Positions 1 through 7,172 of a DNA stretch of 35,318 nt are shown here, in pieces. Origin of the DNA: Spirochaetes bacterium ADurb.Bin215 (lineage in GTDB: Bacteria; Spirochaetota; Spirochaetia; Treponematales; Treponemataceae); NCBI GenBank assembly GCA_002070025.1, contig MWCL01000016.1, positions 1 to 35,318 on the forward strand, in the 5' to 3' direction. Position 1 is the stretch's first letter, and each line of letters opens with the position of its first letter. The notes beneath the pieces are model-generated. The model was not told the DNA's origin, did not search any database, and saw only the letters and a program-made list of their open reading frames with translations. Made by a program: the position numbers and the translations under genes.

Positions 1-90
1 TAATGATAGTACCAGGGGCTCGTGCGGGCGAGCTTCCGGTTGTGGTAGGGGCAGTCGGGATTTGGACAGAACGTTGGCCGACGGACTGGG

Positions 91-125
91 CGTCCAGCGG
101 ACAATCGTCCAGCGGACAATCGTCC
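91..125. repeat. 15-bp tandem repeat
   Basis: CGTCCAGCGGACAAT occurs at 91-105 and again, identically, at 106-120; a third partial copy (CGTCC) follows to 125. The 15-bp period equals five codons, like the in-frame repeats elsewhere in this window, but no convincing gene covers it. Positions 1-215 otherwise hold only this array, the inverted repeat at 140-167 and a weak hairpin at 188-202. Confidence 0.8.
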
Positions 126-139
126 GGCGTGTTGCGACA

Positions 140-167
140 TATATACCTCCCCGCAGAGAGGTATATA
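140..167. repeat. Perfect 10-bp inverted repeat
   Basis: TATATACCTC (140-149) and GAGGTATATA (158-167) are exact reverse complements around an 8-nt spacer. It lies about 50 nt beyond the 3' end of the minus-strand membrane-protein gene. It has no T-run, so it looks more like a protein-binding dyad or part of a dispersed repeat than an intrinsic terminator. Its role is unknown. Confidence 0.6.
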
Positions 168-208
168 GAGTAAATCAGGGTAGAATGGCCAGGATTTCTG
201 GCATTTTA

Positions 209-241
209 GGCAAGATTATTTCAACAATTTTGATAGCAGTC
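209..241 (-). repeat. Dispersed 33-nt repeat, copy 1 (covers the 3' end of the IgaA-like gene)
   Basis: The core CAACAATTTTGATAGCAG (plus-strand reading) is shared exactly with copy 2 at 2307-2339. Over the full 33 nt I count 30 identical positions. This copy encodes the last residues and the stop codon of the minus-strand membrane protein. A diverged third copy lies at 9092-9117, at the 3' end of the peroxiredoxin gene. Confidence 0.75.
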
Positions 242-2231
242 CCAAAGTAAAACCAATTCCAAATGCGGTAAGAGCAAGAAGAATGATGAGCTTTTCCCTT
301 TCCTGCTGCGCCCGTTCTACCCGGTAGCGGGAGAATGAGAGCTCGAGTATGGGCTCCCCGTCCGTTGTCCTGCCGGAACCAGTAACAAACGCGATGGGAC
401 TACCGTCTGTCGTGTTTGGGAAATACGTATACAGTTCTTTCAGTTCGTTGAGTCTTTCTTCAAAACGTGGGGTCTCCGCGATCCATGATTCTCTTGGTTC
501 GCTGCGGCCAAAATTGTGTCGGGACGGGGATGGGATCTGGTAGGGGTCAAAATGGCTTTCTTCCAGATACGACCAGGGAATGGATATGGATGCGTCCGGA
601 GTGAAGTAGTCGCTGGTAATTGGAACTCCCGTCTGGTTTTGCAGTGCCCGTGTTACTTCGTTCGTGATAAGTTCGTTGATGGTGTCCGTTTCTTCCCGGA
701 GGAAGGCAGTCCAGGAATGAAGGAGCGAGTCAGTGCTTCCGGTAAACCCGGCTGCTTCATAGGCCGAGGCCGCTTCGAGAAATGACGTGAAGTGTATAGA
801 GTCGGAAAAGATCTCCGCGAAGTCTGCGGGGGATTCGTTCGAGGTGAACTGGTCAATGTACAGCGAGATATACCAAAGACGGGTTTCCGGGTAGTTCGTT
901 CCGATAAAGATGCTGGTGGCGAGCGGTGTGCGGATGAGGCGGGAAAGCTGCGCAGCACGTTTCCGGGCTTCCGAAAAGTCCGGCGATTCAGCTGCCTTTC
1001 TCTCTGTGACCCGGTAGGCATAGTCCGTGCCCGGTCGGGACGGGTCTTGCAGGATTGCGAAGTTTTCAAGATTCAGAATAGAACCCGCAGGAATACCGCC
1101 GGGTTTTTCGACTTCTTCCGCGAGGCGGGAAAGTGAATCGAATGTCCGCACCGTCTGTCCATGTTTACGCCAATTGAGGTAATCATTCGCGATGGTACCA
1201 GAGGCGTTCACGTCAGTATATATGAGCACGGCGATCGTCGTTACAATGAGCGGGATAAGAAAACGCATCCAGTTCCGTGACCAGTGGTTTTTTTCGAGCG
1301 ACCACAGTGTTTCACCGTAGGGAGTATGTATTGTTGCGGTGCAGAACACGTCGTGTTTTTTCGGATGAATCCATCCTTCCAGTACTACCGGTTTCCCGTC
1401 TTCAATATGTGCATATCCTTTTGGCAGGACCTGGAGCAAAAAGCGGTCGACCATTATTCTGCTCCCGCGGAAAACAGCGGTTCCCGAAAGCCTGACCAAG
1501 CTTGTTTTTTTTGCCGCGAGGGCGCCGCCGGGAACGAGTATCCAGAGAAAGGCCGCCGCGGTTACGGCGGTTCCGGCGTACAGCAGGATGATGGGGCTTT
1601 CACGGTTCCAGGTCAGGAGCAGGATGATACCGATGAGCAAGATGACCGACGCGGCCAAACGTATTGGAGGGTGATACATCAGGTATTCACGGGCGGTTGG
1701 CGGTTTATGGCGATCGACGAGTTTTGACGTGCCCGCGGCCGCCGCTGCGAATTGTCCTTTTTCAAGCGCATCCCGCGCGGCGGCTTCTTGTTGTACGGTC
1801 CACCTACTGTTGATTGATACGGGAACGGCCATTCCGTTTGAAAGAAGGATCAGTTCGGCGGTGTTTTCTTCATTTTCATTGAGACTGCTTTCCATACACT
1901 GCATGAAGTAAAACGGGAGCGGGCCGATGGCGTGCTGCATGCGCGATTCCGCGCCGTATCTGCCGCTGATTGTGGTGTAGCCGTAGCCTCCGCTCACGGT
2001 AATAACGCGCGCATCTGCCGGGAAGCGCTTTGCAAAACGAGGATAGATCTTTTTGCAGGCGGCAGCTTCCTTCGCGGAGAGCGGCCGGGAAACCAGATCC
2101 ATGCTGGCAATGTTCTTCGCCACTTTCCGCAGACGGTATCTGTTAGATAGAAGAGAAAGAACCATGGCTGCCAGATATACCAGCATGAGAGCGACAAAGG
2201 CAAGGTTCAGGAACAGTATAACAATACGCAT
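216..2231 (-). CDS. IgaA/UmoB (YrfF)-like multi-pass membrane protein
   Basis: This 671-residue protein probably sits in the inner membrane. It has a hydrophobic N-terminal segment (about 5-30), a hydrophobic pair near 190-245, another segment near 320-345 and a C-terminal segment ending in GLLSKLLK. IgaA of enterobacteria has the same arrangement and about 710 residues; it restrains the Rcs phosphorelay. From memory, local pieces also match: AELILLSNGMAVPVSIN resembles NVELILTDSLPLVISLN, and the stretch after the fourth segment (NWRKHGQTVRTFDSL, then a G-x-x-x-G-S-x-L motif) resembles IgaA's SWMKGAQTIEATTVKQL region. I see no Rcs genes here, so the partner is unknown. The start at 2231 (MRIVILF) is chosen over 2267 because a TTGCCC-N17-TACTAT promoter ends 7 nt before it. 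The IgaA link is a remote, by-eye match. Confidence 0.5.
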   Translation of the reverse strand: MRIVILFLNLAFVALMLVYLAAMVLSLLSNRYRLRKVAKNIASMDLVSRPLSAKEAAACKKIYPRFAKRFPADARVITVSGGYGYTTISGRYGAESRMQHAIGPLPFYFMQCMESSLNENEENTAELILLSNGMAVPVSINSRWTVQQEAAARDALEKGQFAAAAAGTSKLVDRHKPPTAREYLMYHPPIRLAASVILLIGIILLLTWNRESPIILLYAGTAVTAAAFLWILVPGGALAAKKTSLVRLSGTAVFRGSRIMVDRFLLQVLPKGYAHIEDGKPVVLEGWIHPKKHDVFCTATIHTPYGETLWSLEKNHWSRNWMRFLIPLIVTTIAVLIYTDVNASGTIANDYLNWRKHGQTVRTFDSLSRLAEEVEKPGGIPAGSILNLENFAILQDPSRPGTDYAYRVTERKAAESPDFSEARKRAAQLSRLIRTPLATSIFIGTNYPETRLWYISLYIDQFTSNESPADFAEIFSDSIHFTSFLEAASAYEAAGFTGSTDSLLHSWTAFLREETDTINELITNEVTRALQNQTGVPITSDYFTPDASISIPWSYLEESHFDPYQIPSPSRHNFGRSEPRESWIAETPRFEERLNELKELYTYFPNTTDGSPIAFVTGSGRTTDGEPILELSFSRYRVERAQQEREKLIILLALTAFGIGFTLGLLSKLLK

Positions 2232-2238
2232 GGAGCAA

Positions 2239-2267
2239 ATAGTACCGGCAACCGGGGAGAGGGGCAA
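2239..2267 (-). promoter_or_regulatory. Sigma-70-like promoter of the IgaA-like gene (leaderless)
   Basis: On the minus strand, TTGCCC (2262-2267), a 17-bp spacer and TACTAT (2239-2244) are followed by 7 nt and then the ATG at 2231. Transcription would begin at or next to the start codon, and there is no Shine-Dalgarno. Confidence 0.55.
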
Positions 2268-2306
2268 GGGTAGCGGGCAGGGAGGGTCAAGTAATCAAGT
2301 CCTTTG

Positions 2307-2339
2307 GGCAAAAATTTTTCAACAATTTTGATAGCAGTC
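2307..2339 (-). repeat. Dispersed 33-nt repeat, copy 2
   Basis: Same repeat and orientation as copy 1 (209-241). It lies in the intergenic region 2232-2511, so the two copies bracket the membrane-protein gene as direct repeats about 2.1 kb apart. The rest of this region holds the promoter of the minus-strand gene and the untranslated leader of the ABC-F gene. Confidence 0.75.
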
Positions 2340-2511
2340 TTCAAGCCTTTACAGAAAAAAGAAAATTTGGTAGTACTGGTTTATCACATCATACAAAGGA
2401 GCAGACGAAGGGATGATAGACTGATCGGGGAGAAACAACAGATAACGAAGCGGCGCTTTCTCACCTGATCAAATACATGCCGCTCATACAAATCCATGCC
2501 AAGGAGCACGT

Positions 2512-4074
2512 ATGAGCATAGTAACCCTGTCTGTTTCCGGGCTGAGCTATCACTACGAACAATCACCAGAACCTCTTTTTACCGCTCTCGATTTTTCATT
2601 GAATGCCGGATGGACCGGGATAATCGGTGGGAATGGCGCTGGCAAGACGACGCTGCTCCGCCTGATATGCGGCGGTCTTGACCTGCAGGGCGGGGGTATT
2701 ACCGGCGTGCGGGACCGCATCTATTGCCCGCAGGAAACGGAATTGCCGGGGGACTCGCTCGACGAATTTTTCCAGTCCCTCTATGAGGGCAACAACACCG
2801 CGGGGCGTCTTTTCAGTGTGTTCGCTCTTGGTCATGACTGGCCGTACCGTTGGGAGACGTTGAGCCACGGCGAGCGGAAGCGGGCTCAGCTCGCGGCCGC
2901 TCTCATGCGGGAACCTGACCTTCTCGCGCTCGATGAACCGACCAATCATCTTGATGCTGACGCCAGGAATCTGTTGCAGGAAGGATTACAAGGGTTTGAC
3001 GGTGTGGGTCTCGTGGTCAGTCATGATCGCGATTTTCTGGGAGCGCTCTGCTCCGGGTTTCTCTTTGTGGGTGATGGAATCGCCCGGTACCGGCCGGGAA
3101 CGCTCGAGGAAGTTTTTGAACAGGAATCCCGGGAAAAAGCTGCCGCTCAGCGCCGGTATGAAAACCTCAAACAGCGATATGAGCAATTGAAGGGCGAGAC
3201 CCAGGCCCGTCGTGAAACCTCCGCCCAAAAGAAGAAAGGTTTGTCCGGGAGGACGCTTTCTCCGAAGGATCATGACGGCCGCGCCAGGCTTAACGGGATC
3301 CGTCTGACCGGGAAGGATACGATCGGAGACGCGCTTGCGAAGAAGATGCAGAGTCGGGCGGAGCGAACCCGCACAGAACTCGAAGCTGCTGCAAAAGAAA
3401 AACCTCGGTTCAGAAAATCGGGGATTACCATTGACGGCGCGGTGAGTTCGCGCGACTATCTGGCGCGCCTGCCTGCGGGGACGCTCCCGCTTGGCGCGGG
3501 CAGGTCGGTGCGGTATCCCGATCTGGTGATCGCTCCCGGCGACCGTGTTGCTCTTGTCGGAGCGAACGGGAGCGGGAAAAGCACGCTGATCAGAAAGTTG
3601 TTTGCGAATGGCGGCATCCGTACCGGTGAAACGCTCCATATTCCCCAGGAGTACGGTGAGTTGGAACGACTGGTGCTTACCGGGCGGTTCGGTTTACTCA
3701 ACTGTGGTGACCTCGGCGAACTTCTTTCCCACTTTTACCGGTTGAATGGAAAGGCCGATCAGGTGCACTCCCCGGAACTCCTGAGTCCGGGTGAATTCCG
3801 CAAGCTGGCACTCGCAGAGGGACTGTTCCGGTCCTGTACCCTCATCATTCTTGATGAACCCACGAATCATCTCGATCTTCCCTCGCGTATGGCCATTGAG
3901 GAGGCCCTCGGGGAATATCCCGGCGCGCTTCTGGTGGTGAGTCATGACCGCGCGTTCCGCGAGAAGCTTTGCACCGTGTGCTGGGAGATCGCGGGGGAGG
4001 AGCTCACCCTTCACCCGTCACATCATGGAGCCACTTGCCGCTTCTCAGGCGGAGCATCCCGGGGACGACCTTGA
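2512..4074 (+). CDS. ABC-F family ATP-binding protein
   Basis: The 520-residue protein carries two ABC ATPase domains and no membrane segment, the layout of soluble ABC-F factors that bind the ribosome (translation factors or antibiotic-protection proteins). Domain 1 has Walker A GGNGAGKTT, signature LSHGERKR and Walker B LLALDEPTNHLD. Domain 2 has GANGSGKST, LSPGEFRK and LIILDEPTNHLD. Both have an H-loop in VVSHDR. A charged, probably helical linker (about 195-300, rich in K, R, E and Q) joins them. ATG 2512 has AAGGAG eight bases upstream. The last 24 or so codons run antisense over the 3' end of the MATE gene and look unlike a conserved tail, so the original stop may have been lost. Substrate or resistance role cannot be told from sequence. 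Confidence 0.9.
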   Translation: MSIVTLSVSGLSYHYEQSPEPLFTALDFSLNAGWTGIIGGNGAGKTTLLRLICGGLDLQGGGITGVRDRIYCPQETELPGDSLDEFFQSLYEGNNTAGRLFSVFALGHDWPYRWETLSHGERKRAQLAAALMREPDLLALDEPTNHLDADARNLLQEGLQGFDGVGLVVSHDRDFLGALCSGFLFVGDGIARYRPGTLEEVFEQESREKAAAQRRYENLKQRYEQLKGETQARRETSAQKKKGLSGRTLSPKDHDGRARLNGIRLTGKDTIGDALAKKMQSRAERTRTELEAAAKEKPRFRKSGITIDGAVSSRDYLARLPAGTLPLGAGRSVRYPDLVIAPGDRVALVGANGSGKSTLIRKLFANGGIRTGETLHIPQEYGELERLVLTGRFGLLNCGDLGELLSHFYRLNGKADQVHSPELLSPGEFRKLALAEGLFRSCTLIILDEPTNHLDLPSRMAIEEALGEYPGALLVVSHDRAFREKLCTVCWEIAGEELTLHPSHHGATCRFSGGASRGRP

Positions 4075-5356
4075 TCATTTCCTCGCTCATGACGAGCAGG
4101 TAGATGAGCCAGACCGGCGCGGCAAATATGAAGGCTGCGAGAGCGGCCGCGGGTAAAGCGAAAAACCACATGAAAAACAGGTCATAGAGTACGGTGAAGC
4201 GTGTGTCGCCGCCCGCGCGGCCTACGCCGATTATCATGGAGATGTTAAACGCGCGGAACGGATAGGCGAGCGCAAGGAATATGAACATGCTGTTGAGGTA
4301 TGCGAGCGCCTGGGGCGAGATATTGAAAAATGACGGTACCAGCGGACGTAAGAGAAAGAGTACCGCGATGACTGCGGGCGCGGTGAGCGGTGCGAAGCGG
4401 ACAATGCGACTCGCGTAATTCCGTGCCGTGTCGTGATCGCCCTCGCCAATTTTTTTACCGATCATTACCGACGCACCGTTCGCGAGCCCGATGTAAAAGA
4501 CCCAGGTGAGATTACTGATGGTGTTTGTAATATTGAACGCTGCGATGGAGTCGGTATTGGTTCGGGCGAAGATAACGCTCTGGAGTGTTATGCCGAGTCC
4601 CCAGAGAAGTTCGTTGACTATTACCGGAACGGCAATGAGCGAAAACCGCGCGGCGAAAGTAGTGGTAAAGGAAAAGAACTCTTTGAGCGTTCCTGCCGGC
4701 GGGTATTTTTTTGCGTAGGAGACGGTAAGGACAATACAGAGTTCAACGAACCGCGAGGTGAGTGTCGCGAGCGCGGCGCCGGTTACGCCGAGCGCCGGGA
4801 TCGGTCCCGCGCCGAAGATGAACAGGTAGTTCAGTACCACGTTCAGGCTGAGTGAAATGAGGGTGGAATACAGGGAAAGGCGGATGCGTTCGACTGACCG
4901 GAGAATGATGACGAACACGAATGAAATGCCGAAGGGAATGAAGCTCAACGAGACGGTGCGGAGATACTGCGCGCCGGAAGCGATAACCGCCGGGTCGATG
5001 GAATACAGCCGGATAACCCATCGCGGAAAGATGAAGCAGACAAGGGTGAACAGTAATCCGATTGATACAACGAGGGCGAGGCAAAAACCGGTTGCCCGCT
5101 TTATTCCTGCGAGATCTTTTTTGCCCCAGAACTGCGCGGTAAAAACGGCACCTCCGGACGTAATGCCGAAGAAGATCATGTTTAATAGAAAGTAAATCTG
5201 GTTTCCAAGTCCGACCGCCGCAATCTCGACGGTTCCCAGCCGGCCGATCATCACGGTATCCACCATGTTGACGAGTGAATTGATAAAACTTTGCGCCATG
5301 ATTGGCAGGGCCAGCGTAAACAGGCCGACATAAAATCCGCGTTTCGCGCTTACCAT
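4004..5356 (-). CDS. MATE family efflux transporter
   Basis: This 450-residue protein has about twelve hydrophobic segments and an N-terminal MATE signature (LALPIMAQSFINSLVNMVDTVMIGRLG). Later features include FGITSGGAVFTAQFWGKKD, and GAALATLTSRFVE near the middle. The family exports organic cations or drugs across the inner membrane using Na+ or H+. The start ATGGTAAGC overlaps the stop of the upstream uracil-DNA-glycosylase-like gene (5350-5356), so the two are probably co-transcribed and translationally coupled. Its 3' end overlaps the convergent ABC-F gene by 71 bp. Substrate unknown. Confidence 0.9.
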   Translation of the reverse strand: MVSAKRGFYVGLFTLALPIMAQSFINSLVNMVDTVMIGRLGTVEIAAVGLGNQIYFLLNMIFFGITSGGAVFTAQFWGKKDLAGIKRATGFCLALVVSIGLLFTLVCFIFPRWVIRLYSIDPAVIASGAQYLRTVSLSFIPFGISFVFVIILRSVERIRLSLYSTLISLSLNVVLNYLFIFGAGPIPALGVTGAALATLTSRFVELCIVLTVSYAKKYPPAGTLKEFFSFTTTFAARFSLIAVPVIVNELLWGLGITLQSVIFARTNTDSIAAFNITNTISNLTWVFYIGLANGASVMIGKKIGEGDHDTARNYASRIVRFAPLTAPAVIAVLFLLRPLVPSFFNISPQALAYLNSMFIFLALAYPFRAFNISMIIGVGRAGGDTRFTVLYDLFFMWFFALPAAALAAFIFAAPVWLIYLLVMSEEMIKVVPGMLRLRSGKWLHDVTGEG

Positions 5357-6183
5357 CCAAGTATTTCCTTCCGGTGTTCTTTTCCGATAATCGCCAGATT
5401 TTCCGCAAGCGATTTTCCCGGATCACTCCGGCTTCGAAGATCGATTGAAAAGCGGTTCATGGAAAAATGTTGAAAAAGGTAGACGGGCGGCGAGTAGAGC
5501 TTCCCGGCGGGGTGCCCAACTGTCGCGGGGTGCTGCGCTGTCGCGTTGGTGCTGGTTGCCCTGCCGGGGTGCGCAACTGTCGCGGGGTGCTGCGCTGCCG
5601 CCGCGAGTTCTTTCGCGTATACCGAGAACAAGCCTTTCTCGCGGAGTTCTCCGTAGCCTACGAGCCAGAGCGGACAGCCGAGTGCCTGCTGAAGTGCGGC
5701 GGTTTCCCGGGCCATCCAGCGCTGGGTTTCGTCAAAGAGTGCGGCGAATTCCGCCGGGCCTTCCCGGAGGAGTCGGGCAAGCTGCTTGGTCTTTGCCGTA
5801 TGTACGGGCGACTTGTTCAAAATGATGACGTGCTTGCGGAAATCGATGCCGAGGTCGGGGTTCTTGCGAAAGAATCCTTCGCCGAGTTTTCCTGCCTGAC
5901 CCACGAGGTAGCGCCTGTTTTTGGCGAGCTGTTCATTTTTCCCCGGGTTGTCGCCCACCAGGATGAGACGGATATCGTCCGTTTGCCGGAGGGTGTCGAG
6001 TACGGTATTGTACACAATGGGCGTCTCTACCGGATAGTCGGGAGTGCCGTCCGCCGCCGCCGCTTCTGTTTGCAGTGCGGCAAGCCAGCCGTCATTTCCG
6101 CCGGCCGCTTCAAGCCATCGATCGCAGTGCGTGCGGAATTCTGTTCTGAATCGGGAGAACGCCCCCCATTGAGTACTCGTCAT
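5350..6183 (-). CDS. Uracil-DNA glycosylase superfamily protein with an inserted repeat
   Basis: The protein (277 residues) resembles UDG-superfamily enzymes. VGDNPGKNE stands where the family has the GxxPGxxE motif, YLVGQAGKLGEGFF matches the following VGxAG element, ILNKSPVHT follows, and a late QHFSMNRF element stands at the usual motif-B histidine position. A base-excision-repair role is plausible; activity is not proven. Near residues 195-226 there is an Ala/Thr/His/Pro-rich insertion with two repeats, AQHPATVAHPGR and AQHPATVGHPAG, encoded by the DNA repeat at 5511-5597. It falls between the catalytic core and the conserved C-terminal element and has a composition unlike the rest. TATATT lies 6 nt before the ATG with no clear Shine-Dalgarno. 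The gene overlaps the MATE start by 7 bp. Confidence 0.7.
   Translation of the reverse strand: MTSTQWGAFSRFRTEFRTHCDRWLEAAGGNDGWLAALQTEAAAADGTPDYPVETPIVYNTVLDTLRQTDDIRLILVGDNPGKNEQLAKNRRYLVGQAGKLGEGFFRKNPDLGIDFRKHVIILNKSPVHTAKTKQLARLLREGPAEFAALFDETQRWMARETAALQQALGCPLWLVGYGELREKGLFSVYAKELAAAAQHPATVAHPGRATSTNATAQHPATVGHPAGKLYSPPVYLFQHFSMNRFSIDLRSRSDPGKSLAENLAIIGKEHRKEILGW
5511..5597. repeat. In-frame intragenic repeat inside the UDG-like gene
   Basis: Two near-identical 30-bp units at 5511-5540 and 5568-5597 (57-bp offset, 19 codons) share the core CAACTGTCGCGGGGTGCTGC. The core resembles the CAACTCCCGCGGGG units at 11387-11454 inside the sigma-54 activator gene. In both genes the array is a multiple of three, lacks stops in the gene's frame and lies between domains. 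Confidence 0.75.
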
Positions 6184-6189
6184 AAAAGA

Positions 6190-6195
6190 AATATA
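6190..6195 (-). promoter_or_regulatory. Candidate -10 box of the UDG-like gene (leaderless)
   Basis: TATATT on the minus strand, six bases before the ATG at 6183. No good -35 is visible. The spacing matches other genes in this window. Confidence 0.35.
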
Positions 6196-6228
6196 GCAGA
6201 TTCCTTGCTCCTGGGGAACGTTGCAGGA

Positions 6229-6258
6229 TTGTATAAATATGCAAAAATATTGTATTAT
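6229..6258 (+). promoter_or_regulatory. Sigma-70-like promoter of the nfnA-nfnB-yjbQ operon
   Basis: TTGTAT (6229-6234), an 18-bp spacer and TATTAT (6253-6258) give a leader of about 35 nt containing AAGGGG (6287-6292), 7 nt before the nfnA ATG. Confidence 0.5.
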
Positions 6259-6299
6259 TACAGAAAAGCCGCAAGTGTCATGTTCAAAGGGGATGCATA

Positions 6300-7172
6300 A
6301 TGCACGAAATACTGGAAAAGAAACAATTTTCCGAAGAAGTTTTTTATCTTCGCGTAAAAGCGCCGGAAATTGCCCGGAACCGCAAGGCCGGACAATTTGT
6401 TCTGGTGCAGATTGATATTGATTACGGGGAACGCATTCCCCTGACTATCGCAGACGCCAACGCCGAAGAAGGCTGGATCGCACTCGTCTTCCAGACGGTC
6501 GGGGCGACGACGCACAAGCTCGCGATCAAAAACGTGGGCGACTCGATCGAGGCGATTCTCGGTCCGCTCGGTAAACCGACCCATATTGAAAAGAAAGGTA
6601 CGGTGGTCTGTGTAGGCGGCGGTATCGGTGTCGCGCCGCTCTATCCGATAGTGAAGGCGCACAAAGCTGCCGGCAACAAGGTTATTACCATCATAGGCGC
6701 CCGCACCAAGGACCTCGTCATTTTTGAAGAGGAAATGCGTGCCGCGTCCGACGAACTCATTGTCGTAACCGACGACGGATCGTACGGCCGGAAAGGGCTG
6801 GTTACCGAACCGCTCAAGGAACTCTGTGAGAGTGCCGAGCCGCCCAAAGAAGCGGTTGCCATCGGCCCGCCCATAATGATGAAGTTCTGTGCCGCGACTA
6901 CAAAGCCCTACGGCGTTCATACCGTTGTTTCACTCAACACCATCATGATCGACGGAACCGGCATGTGCGGCGGCTGCCGCGTTACTGTCGGCGGGAAGAC
7001 CAAATTCGTCTGTGTAGACGGTCCCGAATTTGATGGTCACGAAGTTGATTTTGACAACATGATGATGCGCATGAAGGCATACAAGGAACGGGAAGACGCC
7101 GATCATCACAAATGCCACATGGAAATGGAAGCCAACCGTGTTGGCGATCCGGACAAGAAGGGAGGGGCCTGA
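6300..7172 (+). CDS. nfnA: NfnA: NADH-dependent ferredoxin:NADP+ oxidoreductase, FAD/[2Fe-2S] subunit
   Basis: This 290-residue protein belongs to the family of dihydroorotate dehydrogenase electron-transfer subunits and sulfide dehydrogenase subunit beta. It has an N-terminal FAD-binding barrel (about 1-95; GQFVLVQI, ERIPLTIA), a nucleotide-binding domain with VCVGGGIGVAPLYPI, and a C-terminal cysteine cluster, MCGGCRV...FVCVDGPEFDGH, that binds a [2Fe-2S] centre. With NfnB it forms the cytoplasmic NfnAB complex, which by flavin bifurcation couples NADH and reduced ferredoxin oxidation to NADP+ reduction. It is the first gene of the operon, and its stop overlaps the nfnB start (TGATG). The adjacent NfnB-type subunit favours Nfn over a pyrimidine or sulfide role. 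Confidence 0.88.
   Translation: MHEILEKKQFSEEVFYLRVKAPEIARNRKAGQFVLVQIDIDYGERIPLTIADANAEEGWIALVFQTVGATTHKLAIKNVGDSIEAILGPLGKPTHIEKKGTVVCVGGGIGVAPLYPIVKAHKAAGNKVITIIGARTKDLVIFEEEMRAASDELIVVTDDGSYGRKGLVTEPLKELCESAEPPKEAVAIGPPIMMKFCAATTKPYGVHTVVSLNTIMIDGTGMCGGCRVTVGGKTKFVCVDGPEFDGHEVDFDNMMMRMKAYKEREDADHHKCHMEMEANRVGDPDKKGGA

Noticed and set aside
188-202. GCCAG/CTGGC hairpin as a terminator for the IgaA-like gene
   Set aside because: Only five base pairs and no T-run on the minus strand.
62-250. 62-codon plus-strand open frame at the left edge
   Set aside because: It is made of the tandem repeat, the inverted repeat and the antisense end of the membrane-protein gene; no ribosome site or family match.
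5462-5477. GAAAAATGTTGAAAAA as a fourth copy of the dispersed repeat
   Set aside because: It encodes the conserved QHFSMNRF region of the UDG-like protein, lacks the GCTATC part of the repeat and is probably coincidental.
5467-6300. 277-codon plus-strand frame opposite the UDG-like gene
   Set aside because: The minus-strand frame has the UDG-family motifs and couples to the MATE gene; the plus frame has none.
7112-7171. Earlier ATG for nfnB
   Set aside because: It has no ribosome site and would overlap nfnA by 60 bp; ATG 7172 has GGAGGGG and fits the family N-terminus.
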